Made by a program: the position numbers and the translations under genes. A stretch of 64,000 nucleotides of DNA from Coxiellaceae bacterium (GTDB taxonomy: Bacteria; Pseudomonadota; Gammaproteobacteria; Comchoanobacterales; Comchoanobacteraceae), in assembly GCA_902603055.1 (NCBI GenBank), contig CACKTD010000003.1:1-64000 (forward strand), written 5' to 3'. Shown piece after piece: positions 16,847 through 27,298 of the stretch. Every line of letters starts with the position of its first letter. Position 1 is the first letter of the stretch. Under the pieces are notes generated by a model. The model worked only from the letters and a program-made list of their open reading frames with translations. It did no database searches and was not told the origin of the DNA.

Positions 16847-19582
16847 TCATAATAGTTTTTGAATGGTTTTAGCTTGATCATTCAAGCGTTTTAATGCGGA
16901 ATTTTGCTCGCTAAGTAAAGCTTCATTTTCTTCCAATAATGCTTTGGGTGCATTTTGTCTAAACTTAGGATTATCTAGTTTTTGTTTTAAGTTATTAATC
17001 GATTTTTCAAGTTTTAAAATGCTTTTGGCAATCCGCTCATTTTCAATAACAGGATCAATGAGGCCTTTTAGTGGGATATCAATATTTATCTCTTCGAGTG
17101 TTGTCCTAGCACTGATGGGATCAGGTGTTGCGACCCATGATATGTCGATGGCTTTACACAATCGTTTAATAAATAATTCACTATCTTTTAGCTGTTGTTG
17201 CATCATTGAGTTTTCAGGTGATAGCTCAATTGTGATTTCCTGTGCTGGAGAAATATTACATTCAGATCGAAGATTTCGAACTCGGGCAATAAAGCGTTTT
17301 GCAAAAACTATACTTGCGTACTCGGCAGGATCGGCTGTTTGAGTTGTTTTTGGATACTCAAGAACTGCGATGGTTTTTGCTTTCAATTCTAGTTTTGGAC
17401 TAATCTGTTGCCAAAGTGTCTCACTGATAAAAGGCATCACAGGATGAATAGCTCGTAATAACTTTTCTAATATGATGTAGGCTACAGTATAACTTTTGGA
17501 ATGAGGGTCGTTTTGAATGGCAACTTTTACAAATTCCAAATACCAATCACAAAACGTATGCCATGTAAATTCATAGATTCCTTTAGCAATTAAATCAAAA
17601 CGATATTCATGAAGGTGTTGGTCAATTTGCTCTAAAAATGAATTAAATTGTGCATGGATCCATAAATCAATGGGGTTGTTAAATGCCTCACTTTGAACCA
17701 GTTGATGATCAATTTGACCATCCCATGATTCAATTAAACGCACAGCATTCCAGATCTTATTACAAAAAAACTTGTAACCACGAAGCTGATCTAGATGAAA
17801 GCGAATATCACGTCCTGGTACTGCCATAGCAGCAAAACACATACGAAGGGCATCAGTGCCGTGTTCTTCAATACCTTGAGGAAAATGTTTTTTTGTTTGT
17901 TGGCTAATCTTATTTTTTAGTTTAGGTTGCATCATCCCTTGGGTTCTTTTTTGTGTGAGTGACTCACAATCAATACCATTAATAAGGTCGAGTGGGTCAA
18001 TTACATTGCCTTTAGATTTAGACATTTTATGGCCATTTTCATCTCTGACAAGTCCATGCAAATATACATTTTTGAAAGGCACTTGGCCTGTTAGCTTTAA
18101 TGACATCATGATCATCCGTGCGACCCAAAAGAAAAGTATGTCATAGCCTGTAATAAGAAGATCATTTGGGAAATGTTTTTCTAATCGCTTAGTGTCATCT
18201 GGCCAACCGAGTGTTGCAAAAGGGTATAATGATGACGAAAACCAAGTGTCCAATACATCCTCATCCTGAGTCAGCTGGATGGTTTTATCAAGTTGGTATT
18301 GTTTTCGAACATCACCCTCACTCATTCCAACGTAGATATTGCCATCATTATCATACCATGCAGGTATGCGGTGCCCCCACCATATTTGTCGACTTATACA
18401 CCAGTCTTGGATGTTATTAAGAAAGTGGTTATAGGTCTTTTCCCAGTTACCTGGTATTAAATTCACTTTTTTCTCTTTGACCGCAGAAAGTGCCTCATCT
18501 GCCAAAGGTTCCATACTCACAAACCATTGATCAGTTAGGCGTGGTTCAATGATTGTATTAGATTTATCGCTGTAAGGTACCATCAATGTGTGGTCTTTTA
18601 TTTCTATCAACAAACCTGCTTCTTGAAGATCATCAATCACAGCTTTACGAGCAGCTTGTGTGGTCATACCTTGGTATTTACTTGGGACATTCGTATTTAA
18701 AATACCAGATTCATCTAAAATATTAATCGGTACTAGTTGATGCCGTAGACCCACTTCATGATCATTAAAATCATGTCCTGGAGTGATTTTAAGGCAACCT
18801 GTTCCAAACTCAAGATCAACGTACTCATCTTCAATGACAGGGATAGTTCGTCCGGTTAAAGGAAGTATGACGTTGTTAGGAATTTGTTTAAGTCTAGTAT
18901 CATTTGGGTTTAATGCAACAGCAACATCACCAAACAATGTTTCTGGTCGTGTAGTGGCGACTACCAATTGTCCACTACCATCCTCATAAGGGTAAGCAAT
19001 GTGATATAGATGGCCTTTTTCTTCTTTGTTTTCAACTTCAAGATCTGATACTGCTGTTTTAAATTGAGTATCCCAATTCACTAGTTTTTTGCCTCGATAA
19101 ATGAGTTTGTCACGGTATAGCTTTACAAATGCAGTAGTGACAGCCTTTGAATGATGATCATCCATTGTGAAAATTGCTGAATCCCAATCAACACTTGCCC
19201 CCATTTTTTTAATTTGATCATGGATTTTTACGTTTTGTATCCATTGATCAACTTCATGTAAAAACTCATCACGCTGCAAGTTTTTTACATCAAGTCCCTT
19301 GCGCTCACATTCTCTAGTTACGACCATTTGGGTAGAAATTCCAGCATGATCAGTTCCCATTTGCCATAGAACATCTTTTTGCTGCATACGTTGGTAGCGC
19401 ATTAGAATATCCGATATGGTAATCAAAAAGCCATGACCCATGTGAAGGTTTCCGGTTACATTTGGGGGTGGGAACATCATAGTAAATGGTTGATTCTGTT
19501 TGCCTGGTTGGCCAATTTTCATGGTGTGCCAAATGCTTTCCCAATGAGACTCAATTTTTTTTGGATCAAATTGCTTATCCAT
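16847..19582 (-). CDS. valS: Valine-tRNA ligase
   Basis: A class I aminoacyl-tRNA synthetase of 911 residues charging tRNA-Val. The HIGH motif reads NVTGNLHMGHGF near residue 46 and KMSKS reads GHKMSKSKGNVIDPLD near residue 522. The CP1 editing domain, with VVATTRPETLFGDVAVAVN-like sequence, lies between. The C-terminal 70 residues form the coiled coil typical of bacterial ValRS (EKSINNLKQKLDNPKF). Its start overlaps the end of holC by eight bases, a pairing conserved in gammaproteobacteria. Confidence 0.98.
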   Translation of the reverse strand: MDKQFDPKKIESHWESIWHTMKIGQPGKQNQPFTMMFPPPNVTGNLHMGHGFLITISDILMRYQRMQQKDVLWQMGTDHAGISTQMVVTRECERKGLDVKNLQRDEFLHEVDQWIQNVKIHDQIKKMGASVDWDSAIFTMDDHHSKAVTTAFVKLYRDKLIYRGKKLVNWDTQFKTAVSDLEVENKEEKGHLYHIAYPYEDGSGQLVVATTRPETLFGDVAVALNPNDTRLKQIPNNVILPLTGRTIPVIEDEYVDLEFGTGCLKITPGHDFNDHEVGLRHQLVPINILDESGILNTNVPSKYQGMTTQAARKAVIDDLQEAGLLIEIKDHTLMVPYSDKSNTIIEPRLTDQWFVSMEPLADEALSAVKEKKVNLIPGNWEKTYNHFLNNIQDWCISRQIWWGHRIPAWYDNDGNIYVGMSEGDVRKQYQLDKTIQLTQDEDVLDTWFSSSLYPFATLGWPDDTKRLEKHFPNDLLITGYDILFFWVARMIMMSLKLTGQVPFKNVYLHGLVRDENGHKMSKSKGNVIDPLDLINGIDCESLTQKRTQGMMQPKLKNKISQQTKKHFPQGIEEHGTDALRMCFAAMAVPGRDIRFHLDQLRGYKFFCNKIWNAVRLIESWDGQIDHQLVQSEAFNNPIDLWIHAQFNSFLEQIDQHLHEYRFDLIAKGIYEFTWHTFCDWYLEFVKVAIQNDPHSKSYTVAYIILEKLLRAIHPVMPFISETLWQQISPKLELKAKTIAVLEYPKTTQTADPAEYASIVFAKRFIARVRNLRSECNISPAQEITIELSPENSMMQQQLKDSELFIKRLCKAIDISWVATPDPISARTTLEEINIDIPLKGLIDPVIENERIAKSILKLEKSINNLKQKLDNPKFRQNAPKALLEENEALLSEQNSALKRLNDQAKTIQKLL

Positions 19583-19985
19583 GTACTACCTCTTTATGGA
19601 CAGTTACTGTGTAACCTTTTTGTTTATATAACTTAAATTTGTCGCGGCCAATGGCTTTGTGGCTTTCTGTATTAAAGACACACTCTACAATCATGCTATG
19701 TTTATTGGTATCAATCATGCCAAGACCAAAATTTATTGATACACTTTTGTCTTGTGCTAATAATGTTTGGACTCCATGATCAGTCACGCGATGGGGTATA
19801 AATGCATCATGTGGGTATATCCATAAAATACGGTCAATCATCTCTTGTACCATAGGATCCTTAGTCAATATCTCTACATTAAATTGATCTTGGACATATT
19901 TATTAATGACCTGTGATAAGTAAAAAATGGGTGCCATGATTTCATCTTGATTTTGTATGTGAAATGTAATCATTTTAGACATCAA
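19575..19985 (-). CDS. holC: DNA polymerase III chi subunit
   Basis: HolC is the clamp-loader accessory subunit that links the psi subunit to single-stranded DNA-binding protein. The 136-residue protein is divergent. The size, the region WIYPHDAFIPHR (compare the conserved FIPH), and the position directly before valS support the call. Possible starts are the first or second Met (19985 or 19982), or Met at 19973. It is divergent from lptF with only 38 bases between, so the two promoters must overlap. Confidence 0.8.
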   Translation of the reverse strand: MMSKMITFHIQNQDEIMAPIFYLSQVINKYVQDQFNVEILTKDPMVQEMIDRILWIYPHDAFIPHRVTDHGVQTLLAQDKSVSINFGLGMIDTNKHSMIVECVFNTESHKAIGRDKFKLYKQKGYTVTVHKEVVHG

Positions 19986-20023
19986 TGTATTATAGCGCGA
20001 TGTGTTTTCATTTGGTAGTATAA

Positions 20024-21091
20024 GTGATTATGGGAAGGTATCAAAGTCACATTACATCCAAAACACTCTGGAAATCATTCCAGTTAGTCGCTGTGCTTAC
20101 TGTGATTTTCGTGTTGTTACAGGGCGCTGAGTTCTCTGCACAGTTTGAAAGTCTACCTTATTACTTTTTGTTTTATGTAATTTTAAGTTCATTGCCAACT
20201 TTATTAGTAGTTGTAATGACTTTTGTTTTTCCATTGGGAATATTGTGGTCAATTAATCAATTTAGGGAGTCTGGTGAAGTACTTTCGATGACAATCATTG
20301 GGATATCTGAAAAAGAAATTAAAAGTTGGATATTAAAGTGTGGATTATTGGGTGCAATGATTACGTGGTTACTTGTCAGTATTCTTGAGCCCATTGCCGT
20401 CACCAATCGATCCATCATGATCGATAACTATTCAAAAAAGCATATTTTTTCTATGTTGAAACCGGATACTTTCCATACACAGTCGCAGTTTGTATTACAT
20501 GCCGAAGATGTTGATGCGCGTAAGCATACGCTGGATGAGGTTTTTGCAGCGAAACAAAATAATGATGGTTCTTGGGAAGTGCTCATTGCAAAAAACTTAC
20601 ATGAAGTCTCAAAAAATAGTGTGTTATTAAAAGACGGTCATGGAACGCAATTTGATTTAGGTGATGAGAAAATACGAGCCATTCAGTTCAGTCAAGCATC
20701 CATAAAGCCCTATGAGTTTTTGAACTTAAAAAAAATGGATGCAGAAAAAGAAGTGGTTTTAACAGCATTTAAGTTATGGCAAGAGCGTTCTAAACCAAAA
20801 TCCTTTGCTCGTTTGTGTTGGATGCTTGGTTTACCCCTAATATCTATTCTTTTGGCACTTATGGCAGCAAATACCATGTTTGATTCCATTCGCTTACATA
20901 GTTCATTTGCATCTATTTATTATGGTTTATTTTATATAAGTTGTATTCTGACCATTGTCTTTGTGCAAAGACAAACCCAAAAAGGGTATATTGATTCATT
21001 TTTTATAGCGATGGTCATCCCGTACGCAATGCTTTTTGGTCTAGTGTATCTTTATCAACCCATTCAAAGGTGGTTCCTTGCAAAAAATTAA
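20024..21091 (+). CDS. lptF: LPS export ABC transporter permease LptF
   Basis: With LptG and LptB, LptF extracts lipopolysaccharide from the inner membrane and feeds it to the LptC-LptA bridge. The 355-residue protein has the family layout: three spans near the N-terminus, a periplasmic beta-jellyroll region (about 125-265) and three spans at the C-terminus. FPLGILWSINQFRESGEVLSM contains the coupling-helix region. The start may be GTG 20024 or ATG 20030. It overlaps lptG, which is the usual neighbour. This gene would also handle LPS carrying the O-chain encoded at 1-11 kb, if that chain is attached to lipid A-core. Confidence 0.9.
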   Translation: MIMGRYQSHITSKTLWKSFQLVAVLTVIFVLLQGAEFSAQFESLPYYFLFYVILSSLPTLLVVVMTFVFPLGILWSINQFRESGEVLSMTIIGISEKEIKSWILKCGLLGAMITWLLVSILEPIAVTNRSIMIDNYSKKHIFSMLKPDTFHTQSQFVLHAEDVDARKHTLDEVFAAKQNNDGSWEVLIAKNLHEVSKNSVLLKDGHGTQFDLGDEKIRAIQFSQASIKPYEFLNLKKMDAEKEVVLTAFKLWQERSKPKSFARLCWMLGLPLISILLALMAANTMFDSIRLHSSFASIYYGLFYISCILTIVFVQRQTQKGYIDSFFIAMVIPYAMLFGLVYLYQPIQRWFLAKN

Positions 21092-22124
21092 TCATTCCAT
21101 ACGACTGAGAACGTATCATGACATATTTATCGTGGTCGCAGTATTTGCATTACTGAATATATTTATTTATATCGCCTTGCAAATGTCAAACAATCTTGGA
21201 TTTAATACAGATAGTTTGATTTATGCATTCATGATCACACCTCGAAATATTTACCGAGCACTGATTATCATTGTAATTTTATCCGGGTTAATCACAGTGT
21301 ATCGATTGATATATTCAAGTCAGTGGATCGTTATGCAATCATTTGGAGTGACAACTTGGCAAATACTTAGAAATATATTTTTAGTTCAAAGCCTTTTTGT
21401 GGTGATAATTACATATATCGGTGAAACCTATGCAATTGATGCTGAATTATATGCTAAACGTATTAGAACCCATTCAGCGTCTGGTGGAGCGATTAACTAC
21501 AGTATTAATAATTTATGGTTTAAGGAAAAAAATCACTACGTCCATGTGAAATCAGTAACGACCTCGCAAGAATTAGAGGGTATTGATTTTTTTGAAGTAG
21601 TGGATCATGTATTTTTGAAGTACCGTTATGCACAAAAAGCAGTTTTTAAAAAAAACGGATTATGGGTATTATCTGATGTAAAAGAATTTGATCTAACCAA
21701 TAGTAAATTATCAAAATTCAATCAGGTGAATTGGATGTCAGGTTTACATCCTACTGTATTAGTGGCTGCAGTGGCAGCACCAACTAGAATTAGTTTAACT
21801 AAACTCTTTAAGGCATTAATCCATTCAAAAGGTTTTGGAATATTACAGGATGATACGTTCAATGTTTTTCTAACACGTGTCATGACCCCAATAATGGCAA
21901 TTTGTTCATTGAGTATCATATTGCCAATTATGTTTTTCAATCCACTATCGCATTATGCAAATCGTAATTTGAGTTTTGCGTTACTTTTAGCGATTGTTGT
22001 CATTACAATTCAGCAACCAATTACAGGTGCCTATCAATGGCTATCAATTTATTTGCGCGTTATTTTAATAACGGTAGGTTTTATGTTATTGTTATACACA
22101 AAACTGATGGAAGTTGATCATTAA
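21078..22124 (+). CDS. lptG: LPS export ABC transporter permease LptG
   Basis: The second permease half of the LPS exporter, 348 residues with the same three-span, jellyroll, three-span layout as LptF. The coupling region is SQWIVMQSFGVTTWQILRNIF, and MTPIMAICSLSIILPIMFFNPL lies before the last spans. It starts at TTG 21078 within the lptF end, so translation is probably coupled. Sequence conservation to the family is moderate. Confidence 0.88.
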   Translation: MQKINHSIRLRTYHDIFIVVAVFALLNIFIYIALQMSNNLGFNTDSLIYAFMITPRNIYRALIIIVILSGLITVYRLIYSSQWIVMQSFGVTTWQILRNIFLVQSLFVVIITYIGETYAIDAELYAKRIRTHSASGGAINYSINNLWFKEKNHYVHVKSVTTSQELEGIDFFEVVDHVFLKYRYAQKAVFKKNGLWVLSDVKEFDLTNSKLSKFNQVNWMSGLHPTVLVAAVAAPTRISLTKLFKALIHSKGFGILQDDTFNVFLTRVMTPIMAICSLSIILPIMFFNPLSHYANRNLSFALLLAIVVITIQQPITGAYQWLSIYLRVILITVGFMLLLYTKLMEVDH

Positions 22125-22147
22125 TTTCAAAAAAGGAGAGAAAATTC

Positions 22148-23434
22148 ATGCCAGATTATTTTAAGTTGAGCCGTTATTCATTTTACCCTTGGCTAGTTTG
22201 GGGACTTGGGGCAATGTTTTTCTTTACCATGTACATTGCACGTGTTTCTCCAAGCATTATTCAAGAACAGCTCATGGCAGATTTTCAAGTAGGGGCGACG
22301 GTATTTGGCCAAATGGCAGGATATTTATATGTGACCTATCTATTTATGCAAATTCCTGTGGGTGCATTGGTTGATAGATTTGGTGCACACCGATTAATTA
22401 TGATTAATAGTCTTGTTTTTGGTTTATCATGTTTAATATTTGCATCTGCATCCAGTGTCACTTGGATTATCATCGCTCGATTAATGATGGGACTAACAGG
22501 TAGTTTTGCATTCATTGGGGCTTTCAAATTGGCATTGATTTGGTTTCCTCCAAGTATGCTTGGTTTACTTGCAGGCTTAACACAATGTTCTGGTATGTTA
22601 GGTGCTGCGGTTGGTGAAGGCCCAATGACTGGAATAGCTTCAGATTTTGGATGGCGATCTTATCTTACAGGTATTGGTTTTGTATTAATTATCATTGGAG
22701 TCATCAGTATTATTGTGATGCGACCACACCCTGATGCAAAGAAAACACAGTGCGATTCTATGTGGGATCTGTGGGATGGATTTAAAATAGTGATTGCGAA
22801 CCCTCAATCTTGGATTAATGGATTATTTGCAGGTTTGATGTATATGCCAACAGTTGCGTTTGGAGAGGCATGGGGTGCTCCATTTCTAATTCAAACACGT
22901 GGCTTTTCACTGTATGAGGCAGGTACTGCTGTTACATTCTTATTTGCTGGTTGGGTTATTGGTGGTGTGACTGTAGGGATGATTTCTGACTATATCCAAA
23001 AAAGAAAGCCAGTTATGATCGTAGCATCATTAATGAGCGCATTGTTTTTTGCTTTGATGTTGTACCTTCCGGATTTAACACCAACCATTGCTTATGGCGT
23101 TTTATTTGGCTTTGGGTTAATGAATAGTGGTTTAATTGCATCCTATGCAATGTCAGGTGAAATAAATCCACCTAAAGTCAGCGGGGTTTCTGTCTCATTT
23201 TGTAATTTATTTTCAGTGATTATTGGGGCTCTATGTATCCCTTTTATCGGAATTATTCTAGATTTTTATGGTGGTCATCAAAATAGCATGGGGATTTTGG
23301 TATATCCAACAGAAGCATATAATAAGATATTTGCATTGTTTCCATTAGCATTATTGTTTGCTGCAGGTGTTTCAAGCTGTTTGAAGGAAACACACTGTCA
23401 TAATGTACATCTTGCAAGAGAGTCAGCTGAATGA
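22148..23434 (+). CDS. Major facilitator superfamily transporter
   Basis: An inner membrane transporter of 428 residues with about 12 spans. The loop 2-3 signature reads GALVDRFGAHRLI and the N-terminal half has MYIARVSPSIIQEQLMADF, a pattern seen in anion/nutrient permeases of the NarK/phthalate-like type and in related transporters of Legionella and Coxiella. A strong AAAGGAG precedes the ATG. It is coupled by ATGA overlap to an aromatic amino acid permease, hinting at nutrient uptake, but the substrate is not known. Confidence 0.85.
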   Translation: MPDYFKLSRYSFYPWLVWGLGAMFFFTMYIARVSPSIIQEQLMADFQVGATVFGQMAGYLYVTYLFMQIPVGALVDRFGAHRLIMINSLVFGLSCLIFASASSVTWIIIARLMMGLTGSFAFIGAFKLALIWFPPSMLGLLAGLTQCSGMLGAAVGEGPMTGIASDFGWRSYLTGIGFVLIIIGVISIIVMRPHPDAKKTQCDSMWDLWDGFKIVIANPQSWINGLFAGLMYMPTVAFGEAWGAPFLIQTRGFSLYEAGTAVTFLFAGWVIGGVTVGMISDYIQKRKPVMIVASLMSALFFALMLYLPDLTPTIAYGVLFGFGLMNSGLIASYAMSGEINPPKVSGVSVSFCNLFSVIIGALCIPFIGIILDFYGGHQNSMGILVYPTEAYNKIFALFPLALLFAAGVSSCLKETHCHNVHLARESAE

Positions 23435-24576
23435 ATCATTTTTGGGGTGCCACATTATTGATTGCTGGTACAACAATCGGAGGTGTAACATTAGCACTTC
23501 CCATTGCAATGTCTGACGTTGGTTTATTGGGGATGTTAATTTTATATGGCGTTTGCTGGCTAGTCATGTATCTTAGTGGTCTGATTTTAGCTGAAGTTTG
23601 TGCACAACACCCTCCTGGTACAAGTTTTGTTTCCATTACAGAGAAATCATTTGGTCAAATAGGACGTGTGGCTGCATGGTTAAGTTATGGCGTATTACTC
23701 ATTACGTTACTGATGGCGTACTTTTCATCACTATCATCGTTAATTGATTTCAATAATGTGTTTTTTGATAATCGTATTGTTGGAAATACGTTAGTCGCTC
23801 TTGTAACATGGACAATACTTTTCATGGGAACAGAGTTCATTGACGCGATGAATCGACTCATGATGAATATATTGATTTTTGCAATTTTTTTCATGTTGTT
23901 TTTTCTAATGTTTAAAATCAAAGCATCTCCGTGGCTTTTCCATATTCCTACTATCAATGAATTGGGACATCTGTTACCAATCATTATTGCAGGTTTTGGT
24001 TTTCAAGTAGTCTTACCCAGTGTACGAACATATTTAAATAAACAAGAGTCAAGTTTAAAGCCTGCTATTTTCTTTGGTAGTGTATTCCCACTCATCATTT
24101 ATATGCTATGGACTTCAGGGGTTCTCACAGGTTTAACAGAAGAACAAATTGTGAACCTTAATGCGTACTCAGATGAAACTGTTGCTATCTTTGTTCTTTT
24201 AAAAACCATTGTGAATAAAGTGGTCATTAATATATTTATTTTTTCGGCAGTGGTCAGTTCTATGCTAGGTATTGCCCTAAGCTTGAAAGATTTTTTTCTG
24301 GATGTTTTTGATGGGCTATCCAGCGGCGTAATCTCATTTATAACGGTACTCATACCATGGACTTTAGTTTCATTACATCCAGCTGCCTTCCTTGAAATTT
24401 TACGCTTTAGTGGCTTTATTGTTGCACTTTTAAACATTCTGATACCGTGTATGTTGTTGATTAAAGAGCGTAGTGTGAATAAGACGATGCGTTATGCAAT
24501 TGGACCGAGTAATCCAATTGTATATATGGTTATGTTCTTTTCAATTTTAGTGATTGTTGCGGAGGTATTGTTTTAA
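23431..24576 (+). CDS. Aromatic amino acid permease (HAAAP family, TyrP-like)
   Basis: A proton-coupled amino acid permease of 381 residues with about 11 spans. The N-terminal motif [21 protein letters not shown] corresponds to the substrate-binding unwound helix of the family, and [11 protein letters not shown] in the middle of the protein is also conserved. TyrP/Mtr-like proteins import tyrosine or tryptophan. Uptake of amino acids would suit an auxotrophic, host-associated lifestyle, which is inference. It overlaps the previous gene by four bases and the rnhA start by one base. Confidence 0.85.
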   Translation: MNHFWGATLLIAGTTIGGVTLALPIAMSDVGLLGMLILYGVCWLVMYLSGLILAEVCAQHPPGTSFVSITEKSFGQIGRVAAWLSYGVLLITLLMAYFSSLSSLIDFNNVFFDNRIVGNTLVALVTWTILFMGTEFIDAMNRLMMNILIFAIFFMLFFLMFKIKASPWLFHIPTINELGHLLPIIIAGFGFQVVLPSVRTYLNKQESSLKPAIFFGSVFPLIIYMLWTSGVLTGLTEEQIVNLNAYSDETVAIFVLLKTIVNKVVINIFIFSAVVSSMLGIALSLKDFFLDVFDGLSSGVISFITVLIPWTLVSLHPAAFLEILRFSGFIVALLNILIPCMLLIKERSVNKTMRYAIGPSNPIVYMVMFFSILVIVAEVLF

Positions 24577-25004
24577 TGTCGATTATTGCTTATACAGATG
24601 GTGCATGTCGTGGTAACCCTGGTCCAGGAGGGTGGGGTGTTATCTTAATTGAAGATGGTGATATTAAAAAGATAAAAGGCTTTGAGCCAATGACAACAAA
24701 TAACCGTATGGAGCTTGCTGCTGCTATTTTTGCACTGAAATCCATAGATCCAGCACTTCAGGTTGATCTTCATACTGACTCACAGTATTTGCGTAAAGGG
24801 ATTACTGAGTGGGTTTTTAATTGGCAAAAGAGGGGATGGTTAACAGCCTCCAAAAAACCAGTAAAAAATGTAGATCTATGGAAAGAGTTACTGACTTTAA
24901 CACAAGACCGCAAAGTTAACTGGCATTGGGTTAAGGGACACAGCGGTGACCAATATAATGAAATGGCGGACTTACTCGCTAATGAGGCAATAGACGTTGG
25001 CTAG
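24576..25004 (+). CDS. rnhA: Ribonuclease HI
   Basis: RNase HI cuts the RNA strand of RNA-DNA hybrids. All four acidic active-site residues are visible: Asp8 (YTDGAC), Glu46 (NNRMELAA), Asp68 (LHTDSQYL) and Asp132 (NEMADLLA). The catalytic-loop histidine is in [10 protein letters not shown]. The basic handle region ([16 protein letters not shown]) is present. The length of 142 residues is slightly shorter than in E. coli. Pairing with dnaQ is conserved in proteobacteria. Confidence 0.97.
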   Translation: MSIIAYTDGACRGNPGPGGWGVILIEDGDIKKIKGFEPMTTNNRMELAAAIFALKSIDPALQVDLHTDSQYLRKGITEWVFNWQKRGWLTASKKPVKNVDLWKELLTLTQDRKVNWHWVKGHSGDQYNEMADLLANEAIDVG

Positions 25005-25653
25005 ACAGATTTTCCTTGATACAGAGACAACGGGCCGGCGGCCACCGGACCACCGTGTCATAGAAATAGGAGCTGTGGAATTTACACAACGAATGCGTAC
25101 AGAGAACACGTTTCATCACTATATTAATCCGTTACGTGATATTGATATCAAAGCATATGAAGTGCATAAGATTTCCTTAGATCAATTAAAAGATAAACCA
25201 ACATTTGATAAAATTGCACAAGACCTCATTGAGTTTTGTACGGGTGCTGAAGTAATTATGCATAATGCTAGCTTTGATGAGGGCTTTATTAATAGCGAAT
25301 TCAAGCATTGTGGAATCGATGTCCAGATGAAAGATTTTTGTAAGGTAACAGACTCCATTAAAGTTGCACGCAAGTTATATCGATTTAATAGTTATTCATT
25401 GGATAACTTATGTGATAAATTTGAGATTTCACGTGCACATCGTACTGCTCATGGTGCGTTACTTGACGCCAATCTTTTGGCTGATTTGTACATTAAAATG
25501 ACTGCTTCTCAAGAAACGCTAGTGCTTGATAACCACAAAGAAGAATTTGGTGCAAATGAATCTAAATCAGGAAATTACTGTACAAAAGTGATTCGGCCCA
25601 GTGTTGATGAGAAAACATTATTAGCTGAGTTTAAAAAGAAACTGAAACTATAA
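24997..25653 (+). CDS. dnaQ: DNA polymerase III epsilon subunit (3'-5' proofreading exonuclease)
   Basis: The proofreading subunit of the replicative polymerase. Exo I is FLDTETTG (Asp, Glu), Exo II is [11 protein letters not shown] and Exo III is [11 protein letters not shown] (His, Asp). The C-terminal tail would bind the alpha subunit. It seems to start at TTG 24997, overlapping rnhA by eight bases; no ATG or GTG stands before the Exo I motif. A short GC-rich patch (25032-25055) encodes GRRPPDHR, where relatives have a looser loop; this stands out in the AT-rich gene. The stop directly abuts the stop of the convergent MFS gene. Confidence 0.93.
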   Translation: MARQIFLDTETTGRRPPDHRVIEIGAVEFTQRMRTENTFHHYINPLRDIDIKAYEVHKISLDQLKDKPTFDKIAQDLIEFCTGAEVIMHNASFDEGFINSEFKHCGIDVQMKDFCKVTDSIKVARKLYRFNSYSLDNLCDKFEISRAHRTAHGALLDANLLADLYIKMTASQETLVLDNHKEEFGANESKSGNYCTKVIRPSVDEKTLLAEFKKKLKL

Positions 25654-26898
25654 TTAACTGGCAATTGCAGTTTCTGCAGTTTTCTTTGTTGATTTACCAG
25701 ATAGAAAATAAAATCCTGGAAAGAGTAGGGCAACAAGCAATAAATTATATCGTAGATAGTTTGCTTTTAATGCAAATATTAAGATATCACTGATTAAAAA
25801 TGAAGCTCCAATGAGTGTGCTGATCATTCCCATGGTTTGACCCCTAGATGACTCGTCACTATTTTCTGATATAAGAACCAATACACCGGTGAATAACAAA
25901 AATTCAGCAGTAGTTGCAATCAACATGCCGCTGATATTTGCCCAATGAGAATGAATTATAAATGAAAAGGCCAGGGTAATTTTTACGATCCATGACAGCC
26001 AGGGGTTTGCGACCTCATATGTGAAAACCTTTTCAAAGGCAGGTTGCACGATCAGTATTGCTGTTGCAGCACATATACCATATGCCAGATAGAAAGTTGC
26101 AATGTTATTGGTTGTATACATGTATAATTGAGATAAAATCATTGGTAATGCTTGAAGATAAACACCCCAAGCGATCTCAATCAGAAAGAATGCTATTAAT
26201 AAATTACGGGCTTGTACATTATTTAAAAGGCCAGATATCGATGATTTTAATGTCTCAATTAATGATTTATTATTTGCTGATGCATTCGATGTATTGGATT
26301 CTTTGACAAAATAGAAAACCATTGAAGCATCAATAAAGCTTAGACAGGAACCAATAATGAAAGGGGTATATAAGCTTGCTGAAATATACTTCCAGGTACT
26401 GATAGAAGTAATTAGGGCACCCATTACAAAACCAAGAGCGCTAACACAATTAACCCAAGAAAGGTATTTGGAAAGTTTACCCTCAGGGGCAATATCACAC
26501 ATTACAGTTTGTACTAGGCAATAACAGCCTCCTGAAGCTCCAATTAAAAATCGAGAAAATAAAAATAAAGCTAGGTTATGAAGTGATATGGCATAAATAG
26601 ATAGACCATAAGAGCATCCACTGATTATAAGGCTCAACATTATCATGCGTTTGCGACCATACATGTCTGCTAAATACCCCATGACTAAACCACTGATCGT
26701 CCAACCTAATGGAACAATCATCATAGTGACACAAAAAAACGTGTAAAGACTATTTTGATTCAAGAAAAACTGGTTATGAGTGATGGAAAAAAGCTCAGGT
26801 AATACTGGGAATATAAGACCAATTCCCATGATATCTATGACCACAGTCAGCAGTAACGCAACTACTGTCGAGTAATGGTCAAATCGTGAATTACTCAT
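25654..26898 (-). CDS. MFS transporter, tetracycline-resistance-like group
   Basis: A 12-span transporter of 414 residues. The N-terminus has VVIDIMGIGLIFPVLPEL, close to motif D1 of TetA-type drug/proton antiporters, followed by loop 2-3 MGYLADMYGRKRMIMLSLI and FLFSRFLIGASGG. The substrate is unknown; drug efflux or metabolite export are both possible. It starts seven bases after rplS, so it may be read with the ribosomal operon. Confidence 0.85.
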   Translation of the reverse strand: MSNSRFDHYSTVVALLLTVVIDIMGIGLIFPVLPELFSITHNQFFLNQNSLYTFFCVTMMIVPLGWTISGLVMGYLADMYGRKRMIMLSLIISGCSYGLSIYAISLHNLALFLFSRFLIGASGGCYCLVQTVMCDIAPEGKLSKYLSWVNCVSALGFVMGALITSISTWKYISASLYTPFIIGSCLSFIDASMVFYFVKESNTSNASANNKSLIETLKSSISGLLNNVQARNLLIAFFLIEIAWGVYLQALPMILSQLYMYTTNNIATFYLAYGICAATAILIVQPAFEKVFTYEVANPWLSWIVKITLAFSFIIHSHWANISGMLIATTAEFLLFTGVLVLISENSDESSRGQTMGMISTLIGASFLISDILIFALKANYLRYNLLLVALLFPGFYFLSGKSTKKTAETAIAS

Positions 26899-26905
26899 TT
26901 TGAAA

Positions 26906-27274
26906 TTACTTGACTTTTTTCTTAGTCATTTTTTCTTTAATTCTTGCTTTTTTACCAGATAATTCACGTAGGTAGTAGAGTTTAGCACGTCTTACATCAC
27001 CACGACGTATTCTTTTAATGCTATCAATGAGATCACTGTATGTTTGAAAAACACGTTCTACACCTTCACCGTGAGCAATTTTTCGAACGGTGAAAGATGA
27101 ATTTAATCCACGGTTACGCTTAGCAATAACAACGCCTTCATATGCCTGTAAACGCACATTGCTTCCTTCTGTTACCTTTACTTTTACAATGACAGTATCG
27201 CCAGCTGAAAAATCAGGTATTTTCTTTTGTTCCATTTGAAGATTTTCGTAATAAGTTATTAATTCAGGTTTCAT
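26906..27274 (-). CDS. rplS: 50S ribosomal protein L19
   Basis: L19 lies at the 30S-50S interface. The 122-residue protein shows the usual core: [41 protein letters not shown] and [12 protein letters not shown], then the basic end. It closes the conserved rpsP-rimM-trmD-rplS operon, 24 bases after trmD. Confidence 0.98.
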   Translation of the reverse strand: MKPELITYYENLQMEQKKIPDFSAGDTVIVKVKVTEGSNVRLQAYEGVVIAKRNRGLNSSFTVRKIAHGEGVERVFQTYSDLIDSIKRIRRGDVRRAKLYYLRELSGKKARIKEKMTKKKVK

Positions 27275-27298
27275 CGTTCATTCTCTAAAGATTAAATT

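Noticed and set aside
25032-25055. GC-rich patch in dnaQ as an inserted element
   Set aside because: It keeps the reading frame and falls in a variable loop between Exo I and the following beta strand, so ordinary divergence suffices.
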